Shown: positions 34,060 through 45,284, counted from the first letter of the stretch. The stretch is DNA of 64,000 nt from Actinomycetospora straminea (GCF_028737255.1 NZ_JAQZAN010000006.1:124001-188000); one strand, 5' to 3'. Notes: a model not told the origin generated them from the letters alone. A program made the numbers and translations.

Positions 34060-35595
34060 GTGAGCAGCACCCCCCACCTCGAGGTCCTCGGCGCGCAGCC
34101 CGGCGCCGACTCCCTCGCCGACGCGGACGCCCTCGTCGTCGGCGTCCGGCCCGGCGCCGGCGGTGGGGACGGCGGTGGGGACCCGGTCCTCGCCGGCGAC
34201 ACGGCCGTCCTCGGCGACCTCGCCGGCGAGCTCCCGGGCCTGGTCACCCTGCTGGGCGGCACCGGGAAGGCCGAGGAGGTCACCCGGGTGCCGACGCGCG
34301 GGGCGATCGGGGTGCCGCTGGTCGTCGCGGTGGGTCTCGGCGCGGAGCCGGCCGAGGCGGCGGCGTCGGCGGGCGAGGCCCCCGACCTCGCCGAGCAGGT
34401 CCGCCGGGCGGCCGGGGCGGCGGCGCGCGCCCTGCACGGGCACGCCGCGCACGTCGTCACCACGCTCGCGACGATCGACCTCGCGGCCGCCGTCGAGGGC
34501 ACGCTGCTGGGCGACTACGCCTTCACCGCCTACAAGAAGACCCCGGAGACCGCCCCGACCGAGCTCACGCGGGTCGGGCTCGTCGGCGACGGCGACGGCG
34601 ACGTCGTCACCCGCGCCACCGCGGTCGCCCGCTGGGTCGCCGCCGCGCGCGACCTCGTCAACACCCCGCCCAACGACCTCCACCCCGACGCCTTCGCGCA
34701 GCGCGCGAAGGGCCTCGCCGAGTCCGCCGGCGTGACGGTGGAGATCCTCGACGAGGACCAGCTCGCCGACGGCGGGTACGGCGGGGTGCTGGGCGTCGGC
34801 GGCGGGTCGTCGCGCCCGCCGCGCCTGGTCCGCCTCACCTACTCCCCCGCGAACCCGGCGAAGAAGGTCGCGCTCGTCGGCAAGGGCATCACGTTCGACA
34901 CCGGCGGCATCTCGATCAAGCCGGCCGCGAACATGGACCACATGACCTCGGACATGTCGGGGGCCGCGGGCGTCGTCGCCGCCACCTGCCTGGCCGCCGA
35001 GCTGGGCCTCGACGTCGAGGTCGTCGCCACCGTGCCGATGGCCGAGAACATGCCGTCGGGCACGGCCTACCGCCCCGGCGACGTGCTGACGATGTACGGC
35101 GGGACGACGGTCGAGGTCCTCAACACCGACGCCGAGGGCCGCCTGATCCTGGGCGACGCCATCGCGCGCGCCTGCGAGGACTCCCCCGACTACCTGCTCG
35201 AGACCTCGACGCTCACCGGCGCCCAGCTCGTCGCCCTCGGGTCGCGGACGCCCGGCGTCATGGGCACCGACGACTTCCGCGACCGCGTCGCCGGCCGGGC
35301 CCGGGCCGCGGGCGACGGCGGGTGGGCGATGCCGCTGCCCGAGGAGCTGCGCTCCGACCTCGACTCGCGGGTCGCCGACCTCGCCAACGTCACCAACCAC
35401 CGCTTCGGCGGCATGCTCGTCGGGGGGATCTTCCTGCGCGAGTTCGTCGCCGAGGGCGTGCCGTGGGTGCACCTCGACATCGCCGGGCCCGCCTTCAACA
35501 CCGGCGGCCCGCACGGGTACACGCCCAAGGGCGGAACCGGTGTGCCCGTCCGGACCATCGCCGCCGTGCTGGACGACATCGCGCGTCACGGATAG
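34060..35595 (+). CDS. pepA: leucyl aminopeptidase (M17)
   Basis: Two-metal cytosolic aminopeptidase trimming N-terminal residues; hexameric in the family. 511 residues. Metal and catalytic residues: K275 and D280 in [12 protein letters not shown]298 in MTSDMSG, D357 and E359 in NTDAEGR, with R361. GTG 34060 follows CAGGGAGAG with 8-9 nt spacing. A TAGCAT hexamer at 34021-34026 is the likely -10, giving a leader of about 27 nt. Divergent from gcvT. A short GC hairpin lies before lpdA. Confidence 0.95.
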   Translation: MSSTPHLEVLGAQPGADSLADADALVVGVRPGAGGGDGGGDPVLAGDTAVLGDLAGELPGLVTLLGGTGKAEEVTRVPTRGAIGVPLVVAVGLGAEPAEAAASAGEAPDLAEQVRRAAGAAARALHGHAAHVVTTLATIDLAAAVEGTLLGDYAFTAYKKTPETAPTELTRVGLVGDGDGDVVTRATAVARWVAAARDLVNTPPNDLHPDAFAQRAKGLAESAGVTVEILDEDQLADGGYGGVLGVGGGSSRPPRLVRLTYSPANPAKKVALVGKGITFDTGGISIKPAANMDHMTSDMSGAAGVVAATCLAAELGLDVEVVATVPMAENMPSGTAYRPGDVLTMYGGTTVEVLNTDAEGRLILGDAIARACEDSPDYLLETSTLTGAQLVALGSRTPGVMGTDDFRDRVAGRARAAGDGGWAMPLPEELRSDLDSRVADLANVTNHRFGGMLVGGIFLREFVAEGVPWVHLDIAGPAFNTGGPHGYTPKGGTGVPVRTIAAVLDDIARHG

Positions 35596-35641
35596 GACAC
35601 AGGTGATGACACGGGTGGAAGGATGAACCCGACATCGCCTC

Positions 35642-35662
35642 CCCGGGGCCAGGAGCCCCGGG
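35642..35662 (+). terminator. possible terminator or attenuator hairpin between pepA and lpdA
   Basis: CCCGGGGC-cagga-GCCCCGGG, 8-bp stem, 46 nt after the pepA stop. No U-run follows. Confidence 0.4.
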
Positions 35663-35705
35663 CCGGGGACACCGCACGCCACACGCCGACGCGGGAGTAG
35701 CAGCA

Positions 35706-37082
35706 GTGAGCGACACGTACGACGTCATCATCCTGGGAGCCGGATCGGGCGGCTACGCCTGCGCGTTCCGGGCCGCCGAGCTCGGCCTGTCGGTCGCGCT
35801 GGTGGAGAAGGACAAGGTCGGCGGGACCTGCCTGCACCGCGGCTGCATCCCCACGAAAGCGCTCCTGCACGCGGCGGAGGTGGCCGACTCGGCGCGCGAG
35901 GGCGAGCAGTTCGGCGTGAAGAGCTCGCTGTCGGGCATCGACATGAGCGGCGTGAACTCCTACAAGGACAACGTCGTCGCCCGCCTCTACAAGGGCCTGC
36001 AGGGCCTGGTGAAGGCGAACAAGGTCACGCTGATCGAGGGCGCGGGCAAGCTCGTCGGGCAGGACACCGTCGAGGTCGACGGGCAGCGCTACCAGGGCCG
36101 CAACATCGTGCTGGCCTCCGGCTCGTACTCGAAGACGCTGCCCGGGCTCGAGCTCGGCGGCCGGGTGCTGACCTCCACCGAGGCGATCAACCTCGACTAC
36201 GTCCCCGACCGCGTGGTCGTGCTCGGCGGCGGTGTCATCGGTGTCGAGTTCGCCAGCGTCTGGAAGAGCTTCGGCTCCGAGGTGACGATCGTCGAGGCGC
36301 TGCCCCACCTCGTGCCCAACGAGGACGAGTTCCTCTCCAAGCAGCTCGAGCGCCAGTTCCGCAAGCGGAAGATCGCGTTCAAGACCGGCACGAAGTTCAC
36401 CGGCGTCTCGCAGACCGCCGACTCGGTGACGATCTCGCTGGAGACCGGCGAGCAGATCGAGGCCGACCTGCTGCTCGTCGCCGTCGGCCGCGGCCCGAAC
36501 ACCGCCGACCTCGGCTACGAGGAGAACGGCGTCACGCTCGACCGCGGCTTCGTCCCGACGAACGACCGCCTGCACACCGGCGTCGGCAACATCTACGCCG
36601 TCGGCGACATCGTCCCCGGCCTGCAGCTGGCCCACCGCGGCTTCCAGCAGGGCATCTTCGTGGCCGAGGAGATCGCGGGCCTGCACCCGCCGGTGATCGA
36701 CGAGAAGGGCATCCCGCGGGTCACCTACTGCGAGCCCGAGGTCGCGTCGGTCGGGCTCACCGAGGCCCAGGCCAAGGAGCTCTACGGCGACGTGCAGACG
36801 ATGACCTACGACCTCGCCGGCAACGGCAAGTCGCAGATCCTCAAGACCGCCGGGGCGATCAAGCTCGTCAAGGGCGGCACCGCTGACGACGCCCCCGTCG
36901 TCGGCGTCCACATGATCGGCTCCCGGATGGGCGAGCAGGTCGGCGAGGCCCAGTTGATCTACAACTGGGAGGCGCTGCCCGCCGACGTGGCCAACCTGGT
37001 CCACGCCCACCCGACGCAGAACGAGGCCCTCGGGGAGGCGCACCTCGCGCTCGCCGGCAAGCCCCTGCACAGCCACAGCTGA
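35706..37082 (+). CDS. lpdA: dihydrolipoyl dehydrogenase (E3)
   Basis: FAD flavoprotein that reoxidises dihydrolipoamide of 2-oxoacid dehydrogenases and the glycine cleavage system with NAD. 458 residues. FAD fold VIILGAGSGGYACAFRAAEL, redox disulfide C42/C47 in GGTCLHRGCIPTK, NAD fold VVVLGGGVIGVEFASVW, YAVGDIVPG and the active-site base in VHAHPTQNEALGEA. GTG 35706 has GGGAG 8 nt upstream. Next gene in the operon is the E2 subunit, 33 nt downstream. Confidence 0.97.
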   Translation: MSDTYDVIILGAGSGGYACAFRAAELGLSVALVEKDKVGGTCLHRGCIPTKALLHAAEVADSAREGEQFGVKSSLSGIDMSGVNSYKDNVVARLYKGLQGLVKANKVTLIEGAGKLVGQDTVEVDGQRYQGRNIVLASGSYSKTLPGLELGGRVLTSTEAINLDYVPDRVVVLGGGVIGVEFASVWKSFGSEVTIVEALPHLVPNEDEFLSKQLERQFRKRKIAFKTGTKFTGVSQTADSVTISLETGEQIEADLLLVAVGRGPNTADLGYEENGVTLDRGFVPTNDRLHTGVGNIYAVGDIVPGLQLAHRGFQQGIFVAEEIAGLHPPVIDEKGIPRVTYCEPEVASVGLTEAQAKELYGDVQTMTYDLAGNGKSQILKTAGAIKLVKGGTADDAPVVGVHMIGSRMGEQVGEAQLIYNWEALPADVANLVHAHPTQNEALGEAHLALAGKPLHSHS

Positions 37083-37115
37083 CCCCGAGAACCCGGCGCG
37101 AGGAGTACGAGCACG

Positions 37116-39086
37116 ATGGCCTACACCGTCCAGATGCCTGCTCTCGGGGAGAGCGTCACCGAGGGCACGGTGACGCGGTGGCTCAAGCAGGAGGGCGACC
37201 ACGTCGACGTCGACGAGCCCCTGCTCGAGGTCTCGACCGACAAGGTCGACACCGAGATCCCCTCGCCCCAGGCGGGCGTGCTGCAGCGGATCGTGGCGCA
37301 GGAGGACGACACCGTCGAGGTCGGCGGCGAGCTCGCCGTGATCGGCGACGAGGGCGAGTCCGCCGGCGCGTCCGGGGGTGACGGCGGCGGCGCGGCCGAG
37401 CCGGCGCAGGCCGCTCAGCCCGAGCCCCAGGCGTCCCAGCCGGAGCCGGAGCCGACCCCGGAGCCCGAGCCGCAGGAGCCGGCGCAACCGGCGGCCTCGT
37501 CGGGCGGGTCGTCGGGGGGCACCACCGTCGAGATGCCGGCGCTGGGCGAGTCGGTCACCGAGGGCACGGTGACGCGCTGGCTCAAGCAGGTCGGCGACAC
37601 CGTCGAGGTCGACGAGCCGCTGCTGGAGGTGTCCACCGACAAGGTCGACACCGAGATCCCGTCGCCGGTGGCCGGCACGGTGCTCGAGCTGCGCGCCGGC
37701 GAGGACGACACCGTCGAGGTCGGCGGGGCGCTCGCCGTCATCGGCGACGCGTCGCAGGCCGGGGGCGGCGGCGGGTCGCCGGAGCCGCAGCCCGAGCCGC
37801 AGCAGGCCCAGCCCCAGCAGCAGACCCAGCAGGACCCGCGCCCCGAGCCCGAGCGCCCGGCCGAGCCGGAGCCCGCCGAGGCGCCGAGCGGTGCGCAGGC
37901 GGCGTCCGGGGCCGGCGACTACGTCTCCACCGAGACCGAGCAGCCCACGACGGCCAGCGGCCCGGCCAACGCCGGCGCCCTGCAGCCCCGCGAGGACACC
38001 TCGCAGGGCAACGGCGCCTCGGCGCCGAGCACCGGCGGGACGACCGAGACCGGCTCGCCGTACGTGACGCCGCTGGTGCGCAAGCTCGCGGCCGAGCGCG
38101 GCGTCGACCTGTCGTCGCTGACCGGCACCGGCGTCGGCGGGCGCATCCGCAAGCAGGACGTCGTCAAGGCCGCCGACGAGCAGGACGCCGCCGCGTCGGC
38201 CGCGTCGGCCGCGCCCGCCGCGGCCGGCTCGTCCGACGTCCCGGCCCAGGCCGCCCCGACGGGCGGTTCGGGCGGCGGCGCGGTGCACGGCGGCGAGGTG
38301 CAGAAGCCGTCGGCGTCGGGGTCGCGCGGCTCGTCGGGCGCGCCCGCCCCGGACACCTCGGGGCTGCGCGGCACCACGCAGAAGATGTCGCGGCGCCGGC
38401 AGACGATCGCCAAGCGCATGGTGGAGTCGCTGCAGATCTCCGCGCAGCTCACGACGGTCGTCGAGGCCGACGTCACGCGCATCGCCCGCCTGCGCGACCG
38501 CGCGAAGGCCGACTTCGCCAAGCGCGAGGGCGTCAAGCTCTCGTTCCTGCCGTTCATGGCGCTGGCGACGGTCGAGGCGCTCAAGGCGCACCCCGCGGTG
38601 AACGCCTCGATCGACACCGAGAAGAGCGAGGTCACCTACCACGGTGCCGAGCACCTGGGCATCGCCGTCGACTCGCCGGCGGGGCTGATCGTGCCGGTCG
38701 TGCACGACGCCGGGGACCTCAACCTGGCCGGGCTCGCCCGCAAGATCGCCGACGTGGCCGACCGCACCCGGGCGAACAAGATCACGCCGGACGAGCTCTC
38801 GGGCGGCACGTTCACGATCACCAACACCGGCTCGCGGGGCGCGCTGATCGACACGCCGATCATCAACCAGCCCCAGGTCGGCATCCTCGGCACCGGCGCC
38901 GTGGTGAAGAAGCCGATGGTGCTCCAGGACGACTCGGGCGGCGACGTCATCGCGGTGCGCTCGACGGCGTACCTGTGCCTGTCGTACGACCACCGCATCG
39001 TCGACGGCGCCGACGCCGCCCGCTTCCTCACGACGATGAAGGACCGCCTCGAGGGCGGCGCCTTCGAGGGTGAGCTGGGCCTGTAG
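37116..39086 (+). CDS. sucB: dihydrolipoamide acyltransferase (E2) with two lipoyl domains
   Basis: E2 core of a 2-oxoacid dehydrogenase complex, 656 residues. Lipoyl domain 1 (1-78) with K43 in [12 protein letters not shown], a Glu/Pro/Ala linker, lipoyl domain 2 (136-213) with K176 in the same motif, a long flexible linker, the peripheral-subunit-binding domain (315-352, [19 protein letters not shown]), and the acyltransferase domain (418-656) with catalytic H626 and D630 in [10 protein letters not shown]. In actinobacteria this protein usually serves pyruvate dehydrogenase (as mycobacterial DlaT) although annotated as succinyltransferase. LipA and LipB downstream make its cofactor. Confidence 0.95.
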   Translation: MAYTVQMPALGESVTEGTVTRWLKQEGDHVDVDEPLLEVSTDKVDTEIPSPQAGVLQRIVAQEDDTVEVGGELAVIGDEGESAGASGGDGGGAAEPAQAAQPEPQASQPEPEPTPEPEPQEPAQPAASSGGSSGGTTVEMPALGESVTEGTVTRWLKQVGDTVEVDEPLLEVSTDKVDTEIPSPVAGTVLELRAGEDDTVEVGGALAVIGDASQAGGGGGSPEPQPEPQQAQPQQQTQQDPRPEPERPAEPEPAEAPSGAQAASGAGDYVSTETEQPTTASGPANAGALQPREDTSQGNGASAPSTGGTTETGSPYVTPLVRKLAAERGVDLSSLTGTGVGGRIRKQDVVKAADEQDAAASAASAAPAAAGSSDVPAQAAPTGGSGGGAVHGGEVQKPSASGSRGSSGAPAPDTSGLRGTTQKMSRRRQTIAKRMVESLQISAQLTTVVEADVTRIARLRDRAKADFAKREGVKLSFLPFMALATVEALKAHPAVNASIDTEKSEVTYHGAEHLGIAVDSPAGLIVPVVHDAGDLNLAGLARKIADVADRTRANKITPDELSGGTFTITNTGSRGALIDTPIINQPQVGILGTGAVVKKPMVLQDDSGGDVIAVRSTAYLCLSYDHRIVDGADAARFLTTMKDRLEGGAFEGELGL

Positions 39087-39108
39087 AGCCCGGACCACCT
39101 CGCCTGAC

Positions 39109-39153
39109 CGAAGGGCCCCTCCGCGCGACGAGACGGCGCGGAGGGGCCCTTCG
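39109..39153 (+). terminator. terminator of lpdA-E2 operon
   Basis: Perfect 18-bp arms (39109-39126, 39136-39153), 9-nt loop, 23 nt after the E2 stop codon. Confidence 0.85.
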
Positions 39154-39213
39154 CTCGGGACGGGCGCCCCACCCCGGGTCGCGGCGAGCAGGACACTCCG
39201 CGACGATCACCCC

Positions 39214-40107
39214 ATGCGCGTCGTCATCGCCGGGTCCTCCGGGCTCATCGGCACCGCCCTGGTCCCCCGGCTGCGGGAGGCCGGCCACGACGTCGTCCGG
39301 CTGGTGCGGCGCACCCCGCAGGCCCCGGACGAGCGCGGCTGGGACCCCGCCGCCGGGCACCTCGCGCCCGGCGCGCTCGAGGGTGCCGACGCCGTCGTCA
39401 ACCTGTCCGGGGCGGGCATCGGTGACAAGCGCTGGACCGGCGCGCGCAAGCAGGAGCTGCGCGACAGCCGCATGATCCCCACCGACGTGCTCGCCCGGGC
39501 GGTCGCCGACCACGGGATCCCGACCATGGTCAGCGGGTCGGCGGTCGGCTGGTACGGCGACACCGGGGCGATGGCCGTCGACGAGACCGCCCGCCGCGGC
39601 TCCGGCTTCCTCTCGGACCTCTGCCGCGACTGGGAGGCCGCGACCCGCCCGGCCGACGACGCGGGCGCGCGGGTCGTGCTGCTGCGCACGGGCCTGGTGC
39701 TCGCCCCGAACGGCGGACTGATGGGCCAGCTCAAGCCGCTGTTCCGGTTCGGGCTGGGCGGGAAGCTGGGCTCGGGCACGCAGTACATGCCGTGGATCTC
39801 GATCGACGACGAGGTCGACGCGATCCTCCACGCCCTCGAGCACGACAGCGTCGCCGGCCCGATGAACGCCACCGGCCCCGACCCGGTGACCAACGACGAG
39901 TTCACCCGCGTCCTCGCCGAGCAGATGCACCGGCCCGCGCCGTGGCTGGTGCCCGGGTTCGCGATGCGCACGGTGCTCGGCGAGTTCGCCGACGAGGGCG
40001 TGCTGGTCAGCCAGCGGGTGCTGCCGGGGGTGCTGGAGCGCGAGGGGTTCCGCTTCCGCCACCGCACCCTGTCCGAGGCGCTGCACGCGGTCCTCGACGG
40101 CTCATGA
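39214..40107 (+). CDS. TIGR01777 family epimerase
   Basis: Extended short-chain dehydrogenase/reductase, 297 residues. NADP-binding MRVVIAGSSGLIGTALVPRL, NLSGAGIGDKRWTGARK, the active-site region MVSGSAVGWYGDTG (Ser and Tyr), and a C-terminal cap with DUF1731-like LPGVLEREGFRFRHRTLSEA. It probably acts on a nucleotide sugar or related substrate, not known. ATG 39214; a GACGAT hexamer 6 nt upstream may be a -10. It overlaps the next gene by 4 nt (ATGA). Confidence 0.88.
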   Translation: MRVVIAGSSGLIGTALVPRLREAGHDVVRLVRRTPQAPDERGWDPAAGHLAPGALEGADAVVNLSGAGIGDKRWTGARKQELRDSRMIPTDVLARAVADHGIPTMVSGSAVGWYGDTGAMAVDETARRGSGFLSDLCRDWEAATRPADDAGARVVLLRTGLVLAPNGGLMGQLKPLFRFGLGGKLGSGTQYMPWISIDDEVDAILHALEHDSVAGPMNATGPDPVTNDEFTRVLAEQMHRPAPWLVPGFAMRTVLGEFADEGVLVSQRVLPGVLEREGFRFRHRTLSEALHAVLDGS

Positions 40108-41372
40108 CCGCGGAAGACCCCGCCGAGCTGCCCGACGCCGTCGACGTCGTCGTGGTCGGCGCCGGGCTCGCCGGCCTGCGCGCGGCCCAGGTCGTCGCGC
40201 GCGCCGGGCGCTCGGTCGTGGTGTGCGAGGCCGGCGACGGGGTCGGCGGGCGGGTGCGCACCGACGTGGTCGACGGCTTCCTCGTCGACCGCGGGTTCCA
40301 GATCCTCAACACCTCGTACCCGGCGCTGCGCGCGGCGATCGACCTCGACGCCCTCGACCTGCGCCGCTTCGTGCCCGGCGCCGCGGTCCGGGACGCCGAC
40401 GGGCGCCTGCACCGCCTCGCCGACCCGCGCCGCGTGCCCACCTGGGCGCCGCGCACCGCCGTCGACCCGTTGCTCGGGCCGGGCGAGAAGGCCCGCGTCG
40501 CCGCGGTGACGCTGCGCTCGCTGCTCGTGCCGCCGTCGCGCCAGGCCCGGGCCCCGGAGCGCTCGACGGCCGACGAGCTCGCGCGCTGGGGCCTCGGCGG
40601 GCGGCCGACCGAGACGTTCCTGCGGCCCTTCCTCAACGGGGTGCTGGGCGACCGCGACCTCGAGACCTCCTCGCGGGTGTTCTCCCTGTTCTGGCGCAGC
40701 TTCGCCCTCGGCGACCTGACGCTGCCCTCGCGCGGCATCGGCGCCGTGCCCGCCCAGCTCGCGGCCCGGCTGCCCGCGGGGACCGTGCACCTCGGGACGC
40801 CCGTCGAGCGGGTGGCGCCCGGCGTCGTCGAGACGGCGCGCGGGCGGGTCCGCGCCGGCGTCGTGGTCGTGGCCACCGAGGGCACCGCCGCCGCCGGGCT
40901 CCTCGCCGGGCGCGTGCCGCCGCCGCGCACCTTCGCCCTGACCACGCACTACCACGTCACCGCCGAGCCCCCGACCCGCCAGGCGCTGCTGCACCTCGAC
41001 GGGGCGGGCGGGCCGGTGGTCAACACGACGGTGCTCACCGCCGGCGCGCCCTCCTACTCCCCCGACCACCGGCACCTCGTCGCGAGCACCGTGCTCGGCC
41101 CCGACCCCCTGCCCGAGCGCGAGCTGCGCGGCGAGCTCGCCCGCCTCTGGGGCACGCCGGTCGGCGCGTGGGACGAGCTCGCGACCGTCCGGGTCCCGCG
41201 CGCGCTGCCCGCCGCCGTGCCGCCCACCCCGGTCGGCCTGCGCCGCCCCGTGGACCTCGGCGACGGCCTCTTCGTCGCCGGCGACCACCGCGACACCCCG
41301 TCGACCCAGGGCGCGCTGGTCAGCGGGCGGCGGACCGCGCAGGAGGCGCTGGCGCACCTCCGGCAGGGGTAG
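40104..41372 (+). CDS. FAD-dependent amine-oxidase-like oxidoreductase
   Basis: 422 residues. FAD-binding [20 protein letters not shown] then [20 protein letters not shown], and a C-terminal FAD contact [20 protein letters not shown]. This is the phytoene-desaturase/protoporphyrinogen-oxidase-like group; substrate unknown. ATG 40104 overlaps the TIGR01777 stop (ATGA). The TAG stop also forms the beginning of the lipB -10 element. Confidence 0.88.
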   Translation: MTAEDPAELPDAVDVVVVGAGLAGLRAAQVVARAGRSVVVCEAGDGVGGRVRTDVVDGFLVDRGFQILNTSYPALRAAIDLDALDLRRFVPGAAVRDADGRLHRLADPRRVPTWAPRTAVDPLLGPGEKARVAAVTLRSLLVPPSRQARAPERSTADELARWGLGGRPTETFLRPFLNGVLGDRDLETSSRVFSLFWRSFALGDLTLPSRGIGAVPAQLAARLPAGTVHLGTPVERVAPGVVETARGRVRAGVVVVATEGTAAAGLLAGRVPPPRTFALTTHYHVTAEPPTRQALLHLDGAGGPVVNTTVLTAGAPSYSPDHRHLVASTVLGPDPLPERELRGELARLWGTPVGAWDELATVRVPRALPAAVPPTPVGLRRPVDLGDGLFVAGDHRDTPSTQGALVSGRRTAQEALAHLRQG

Positions 41373-41375
41373 CGT
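41370..41375 (+). promoter_or_regulatory. -10 element of lipB, overlapping upstream stop codon
   Basis: TAGCGT, 7 nt before GTG 41383; its first three bases are the TAG stop of the oxidoreductase gene. Confidence 0.6.
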
Positions 41376-41382
41376 CGGCCCC

Positions 41383-42141
41383 GTGAGCCGCTCCAGCCGC
41401 GCCGCCAGCGAGCCCGTCGAGGTCCACGAGCTCGGCACCGTCGACTACCTCGAGGCCTGGGAGCGCCAGCGCGCGCACGCCGACGCGCGGGTCGCGGGCG
41501 GCCCGGACACGCTGCTGCTGCTCGAGCACCCGTCGGTCTACACGGCGGGGCGTCGCACGCGGCCCGAGGAGCGGCCGGTCGACGGCACGCCGGTGATCGA
41601 CGTCGACCGCGGCGGCAAGATCACCTGGCACGGCCCGGGGCAGCTCGTCGGCTACCCGATCATCGGGCTCGCGCAGCCCGTGGACGTCGTCGACCACGTG
41701 CGGCGGCTCGAACAGGCGCTCATCGCGGTGTGCGACGCCTACGGCCTCGCGGTGGGCCGCATCGACGGCCGCAGCGGCGTCTGGCTGCCCGCCGACGACC
41801 GCGGCCCCGCCCGCAAGATCGCCGCGATCGGCGTGCGCGTGGCCCGCGGCGTGACGCTGCACGGGTTCGCCCTCAACGCCGACCCGGACCTCGCGGCGTT
41901 CGGCGCCATCGTCCCGTGCGGCATCCGCGATGCCGGCGTCACCAGCCTCACCGCCGAGCTCGGGCGCCACGTGGGTGTCGACGACGTCCGCGACGCGACC
42001 CGGGAGGCCGTCCTCGCGGCCCTCGACGGCTCGCTCGCGCTGACCGAGCGCACGCTGCCCGCGCCGCCCGACGCGGCGCCCGACGCCGCGCAGGACGTCA
42101 CGGTCGGCGGGCTGACGGTGCGGGTCGGCGCCGCGCGCTGA
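41383..42141 (+). CDS. lipB: octanoyltransferase
   Basis: Moves octanoyl groups from acyl-carrier protein to lipoyl-domain lysines, first step of lipoate assembly. 252 residues. Motifs: [33 protein letters not shown], the catalytic lysine in [11 protein letters not shown] and catalytic cysteine in [15 protein letters not shown]. The GTG start is set by a leaderless -10. LipA is nearby on the same strand but separated by two luciferase-like genes. A 30-residue Ala/Pro-rich C-terminal tail is not part of the core fold. Confidence 0.95.
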   Translation: MSRSSRAASEPVEVHELGTVDYLEAWERQRAHADARVAGGPDTLLLLEHPSVYTAGRRTRPEERPVDGTPVIDVDRGGKITWHGPGQLVGYPIIGLAQPVDVVDHVRRLEQALIAVCDAYGLAVGRIDGRSGVWLPADDRGPARKIAAIGVRVARGVTLHGFALNADPDLAAFGAIVPCGIRDAGVTSLTAELGRHVGVDDVRDATREAVLAALDGSLALTERTLPAPPDAAPDAAQDVTVGGLTVRVGAAR

Positions 42142-42145
42142 TCGC

Positions 42146-42175
42146 TTGACACCCTCTCCTCGACGACGCGACGGT
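42146..42175 (+). promoter_or_regulatory. promoter of the first luciferase-like gene
   Basis: TTGACA (42146-42151), 18 nt, GACGGT (42170-42175). GAGGAG lies 6 nt before GTG 42211, in the frame of the N-terminal fragment. Confidence 0.5.
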
Positions 42176-42280
42176 GCGCTGGATCACATCGCCGCCCCGA
42201 GGAGCTCGCCGTGGACGTGTCCGTCGCCTTCCCCACCGCGCTGAGCACACCCGAGGACATCGCCGTCGCCGAGCACCTGG

Positions 42281-43201
42281 GTGGGCTACGAGCGGGCGTG
42301 GATCTACGACACCCCGCAGCAGAGCCCCGACGTGTGGATGACGCTGGCTCTCGCCGCGGCGCGTACCGAGCGGATCGGGCTCGGTCCCGGCGTCCTCGTC
42401 CCCACCCTGCGCCACCCGATGGTCAACGCCGCCGCCACCGCGACCCTGGCCGCGCTCGCCCCGGGGCGCGTCGCGATCTCCTTCGGCACGGGCTTCACCG
42501 GGCGGCGCGCGATGGGCTACCGCGCGATCCCGTGGTCTTTCATGGACGCCTACATCCGCGCCTACCGGGGTCTCCTGCGCGGCGAGGTCGTCGAGTGGGA
42601 GGGCGCGTCGATGCGGATGCTCCACCCCGACGGCCACGCGCCGGCGCGGCCGATCGAGGTGCCCGTGCTGGTCGGGGCCCTCGGCCCGAAGGGTGACGCC
42701 GTCGCCCGCGAGCTCGGCGACGGCCTGTTCGTGACGCTCGCGCAGCCGGAGTTCATGTCGGCGTACTCCTGGGTGCCCTACCTCGCGTGGGGCACGGTGC
42801 TCGACGAGGACGAGGAGCAGGACTCCGACCACGCGCGTGAGGCCGCGGGCCCCGGGTGGGCGCTCGCCTACCACGGCGCCTACGAGTTCGGCGGCCCCGA
42901 CGCCGCGCGCGGGCTCGTCGGCGGCGACGTGTGGATGGACACCGTCGAGCAGACGCCGGAGAAGCAGCGGCACCTCGCGGTGCACGTCGGGCACTGCGTC
43001 GAGCTCAACGACGCCGACGAGGCGGCCTGGCGGGCCGGCGGGTACGCCATGGTGCGCGAGGCGACCCTGACCGGGACCCGCCACGAGATCCGCGACCGGC
43101 TCCACGATCTCGCCGCCCGCGGCGTCACCGAGATCGTCTTCCTGCCCTGCGGCCCGGACACCCGTGGTGAGCTGGAGCGCTTCCTCGACGCCGCCCGCTG
43201 A
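42281..43201 (+). CDS. LLM class flavin-dependent oxidoreductase, N-terminal frameshift
   Basis: Luciferase-like monooxygenase family (FMN or F420), 306 residues in the main frame: [75 protein letters not shown]. The true N-terminus appears in another frame: GTG 42211, with GAGGAG 6 nt upstream and a promoter, reads DVSVAFPTALSTPEDIAVAE, the normal first strand and helix. Joining the two needs loss of one base near CTGGGTGGGCTAC (about 42274-42285). The GTG at 42281 would give a protein without strand 1, so the gene is broken or the sequence has an extra base. It ends 1 nt from the convergent gene. Confidence 0.75.
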   Translation: MGYERAWIYDTPQQSPDVWMTLALAAARTERIGLGPGVLVPTLRHPMVNAAATATLAALAPGRVAISFGTGFTGRRAMGYRAIPWSFMDAYIRAYRGLLRGEVVEWEGASMRMLHPDGHAPARPIEVPVLVGALGPKGDAVARELGDGLFVTLAQPEFMSAYSWVPYLAWGTVLDEDEEQDSDHAREAAGPGWALAYHGAYEFGGPDAARGLVGGDVWMDTVEQTPEKQRHLAVHVGHCVELNDADEAAWRAGGYAMVREATLTGTRHEIRDRLHDLAARGVTEIVFLPCGPDTRGELERFLDAAR

Positions 43202-43202
43202 C

Positions 43203-44135
43203 CTACACCTGCGGCGCGATCGCCGAGGCCACCAGCTCGAGGTGGTCGAGGTCGGAGAGGTCGAGGATCTGCAGGTAGACGCGCTGCAGCCCGGCCTCCT
43301 CGCGGAACGCCCCGAGCTTGTCGACGACCTCGGCGGGCGTGCCCGCGAGCCCGTTCGCGCGCAGCTCGTCGGGCGCGCGGCCGATGGCGGCGGCGCGGCG
43401 GGCGACCTCGGCGTCGTCCTTGCCGGTGCAGACGACCTGGGCGGTCGAGCGGCCGAGCGTCGCGGGGTCGCGCCCGCGCTCGCGGCAGGCGTCGTCGACG
43501 CGCTCTCGGCCGGCGACGAGGTCGTCGAGCCCGGCGAAGGGCATGTTGAACTCGGTCGCGTAGGTCGCGGCGAGCTGCGGCGTCCGCCGCGCGCCGTTGC
43601 CGCCGACGATGATCGGCGGGTAGGGCGTCTGCAGCGGCTTGGGCAGGCCGGGGCTGTCGGCGAAGGTGTAGTGCTCGCCGTGGTGGGTGTACGGGACGCC
43701 GACCGGGGTGAGCCAGGACCCGGTGAGGATCTCCAGCTGCTCGGCGAGCATCCCGAAGCGCTCCGACGTCGACGGGAACGGGATGCCGTAGGCGCGGTGC
43801 TCGGCCTCGTACCAGCCGGTCCCGAGCCCGAGCTCGACGCGCCCGCCAGACATCTGGTCGACCTGCGCGACGGCCACCCCGAGCGGGCCGGGCAGGCGGA
43901 ACGTCGCGGCGGTCATGAGGGTGCCGAGCCGGATGGTGGTGGTCTCGCGGGCGAGCGCCCCGAGCGTCACCCACGCGTCGGTCGGCCCGGGCAGGCCGTT
44001 GGCCTCCCCCATCGCCAGGTAGTGGTCCGACCGGAAGAACGCGTCGAACCCCGCGTCCTCCGCCGCACGAGCCACACGGAGCAGGTCATCGTACGCGGCG
44101 CCCTGCTGCGGCTCGGTGAAGATCCGGAGGTCCAC
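43203..44135 (-). CDS. F420-dependent LLM class oxidoreductase
   Basis: 310 residues, luciferase-like TIM barrel of the F420 group (TIGR03560-like). [20 protein letters not shown] at the start, [53 protein letters not shown] and TEFNMPFAG. It uses probably F420H2 to reduce an unknown substrate; npdG in this window could supply F420H2. GTG 44135 lies 6 nt after TACCCT, leaderless. Divergent from lipA. Confidence 0.88.
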   Translation of the reverse strand: MDLRIFTEPQQGAAYDDLLRVARAAEDAGFDAFFRSDHYLAMGEANGLPGPTDAWVTLGALARETTTIRLGTLMTAATFRLPGPLGVAVAQVDQMSGGRVELGLGTGWYEAEHRAYGIPFPSTSERFGMLAEQLEILTGSWLTPVGVPYTHHGEHYTFADSPGLPKPLQTPYPPIIVGGNGARRTPQLAATYATEFNMPFAGLDDLVAGRERVDDACRERGRDPATLGRSTAQVVCTGKDDAEVARRAAAIGRAPDELRANGLAGTPAEVVDKLGAFREEAGLQRVYLQILDLSDLDHLELVASAIAPQV

Positions 44136-44141
44136 ACGATC

Positions 44142-44147
44142 AGGGTA
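44142..44147 (-). promoter_or_regulatory. -10 element of the F420-dependent oxidoreductase gene
   Basis: TACCCT on the minus strand, 6 nt before GTG 44135. Confidence 0.6.
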
Positions 44148-44215
44148 GTCCGGCGGTGCACATCCGAACCGTCCCCCGGGGGTCACATCCGCCCGACGCC
44201 GTCGCCCGTGCGGCG

Positions 44216-44221
44216 TAGGGT
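44216..44221 (+). promoter_or_regulatory. -10 element of lipA
   Basis: TAGGGT, 7 nt before GTG 44229; the intervening CGGGGGG has no room for a normal leader. Confidence 0.6.
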
Positions 44222-44228
44222 CGGGGGG

Positions 44229-45251
44229 GTGACGGTCGCCCCCAGCCAAGATCCGTCGGGCCCGCGGAAGATGTTGCGGCTCGAGGTCCGCAACTCCCAG
44301 ACGCCCATCGAGCGCAAGCCGGAGTGGATCCGCACGCGTGTGGCCACCGGACCGAACTTCACCGAGCTGAAGGGCCTGGTGAAGGGCTCGGGCCTCGCCA
44401 CCGTGTGCGAGGAGGCCGGCTGCCCCAACATCTTCGAGTGCTGGGAGGACCGCGAGGCGACGTTCCTCATCGGCGGCGAGCAGTGCACCCGCCGGTGCGA
44501 CTTCTGCCAGATCGACACGGGCAAGCCCTCGCCGCTCGACACGATGGAGCCGCGGAAGGTCGCAGAGTCGGTCCGCCAGATGGGCCTGCGGTACTCGACC
44601 ATCACCGGCGTCGCCCGCGACGACCTCGACGACGGCGGCTCGTGGCTCTACGCCGAGACCGTCCGCCAGGTGCACGAGCTCAACCCCGGCACGGGCGTCG
44701 AGCTGCTCATCCCCGACTTCGACGGGCGCGCCGACCAGCTCGGGCCGGTGTTCGACGCCGCCCCCGAGGTGCTCGCGCACAACCTCGAGACCGTGCCGCG
44801 CATCTTCCGGCGCATCCGCCCGGGGTTCCGCTACGAGCGCTCGCTCGACGTCATCCGCCAGGCCCGCGACGCCGGGCTGGTCACCAAGTCGAACCTGATC
44901 CTCGGCATGGGCGAGACCCCCGAGGAGGTCACCGGCGCGATGCAGGACCTCGTCGACGCAGGCTGCGAGCTGCTGACGCTCACGCAGTACCTGCGCCCGA
45001 GCCTGCGCCACCACCCCGTGGAGCGCTGGGTCAAGCCCGAGGAGTTCGTCGAGCACCGCGACGCCGCCCTGGCCATGGGCTTCCCCGGCGTGATGGCCGG
45101 CCCGCTCGTGCGCTCGTCGTACCGCGCGGGACGGCTCTACGCGCAGGCCAAGCTCGCGCGCGGCGAGGCGCTGCCCGAGGGCATGGCCGAGCTCGCCGAG
45201 GAGGGCCCGGCCCGCCAGGAGGTCGGCGAGGTGCTCGCACGGTTGCGGTGA
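44229..45251 (+). CDS. lipA: lipoyl synthase
   Basis: Radical-SAM enzyme inserting two sulfurs into octanoyl groups. 340 residues. The auxiliary [4Fe-4S] ligands are C60, C65 and C71 in [12 protein letters not shown], the radical-SAM ligands C86, C90 and C93 in [32 protein letters not shown] and [12 protein letters not shown] follow as in the family. The start is a leaderless GTG. It is followed 33 nt later by the DUF4191 gene. Confidence 0.97.
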   Translation: MTVAPSQDPSGPRKMLRLEVRNSQTPIERKPEWIRTRVATGPNFTELKGLVKGSGLATVCEEAGCPNIFECWEDREATFLIGGEQCTRRCDFCQIDTGKPSPLDTMEPRKVAESVRQMGLRYSTITGVARDDLDDGGSWLYAETVRQVHELNPGTGVELLIPDFDGRADQLGPVFDAAPEVLAHNLETVPRIFRRIRPGFRYERSLDVIRQARDAGLVTKSNLILGMGETPEEVTGAMQDLVDAGCELLTLTQYLRPSLRHHPVERWVKPEEFVEHRDAALAMGFPGVMAGPLVRSSYRAGRLYAQAKLARGEALPEGMAELAEEGPARQEVGEVLARLR

Positions 45252-45284
45252 CGAGCACGTGAACCCATAGGGCAGGATGGGGGC

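Noticed and set aside
35586..39098. 1170-codon open frame opposite lpdA and the E2 gene
   Set aside because: It mirrors the repetitive codons of the two lipoyl domains; no motifs, and no start signals.
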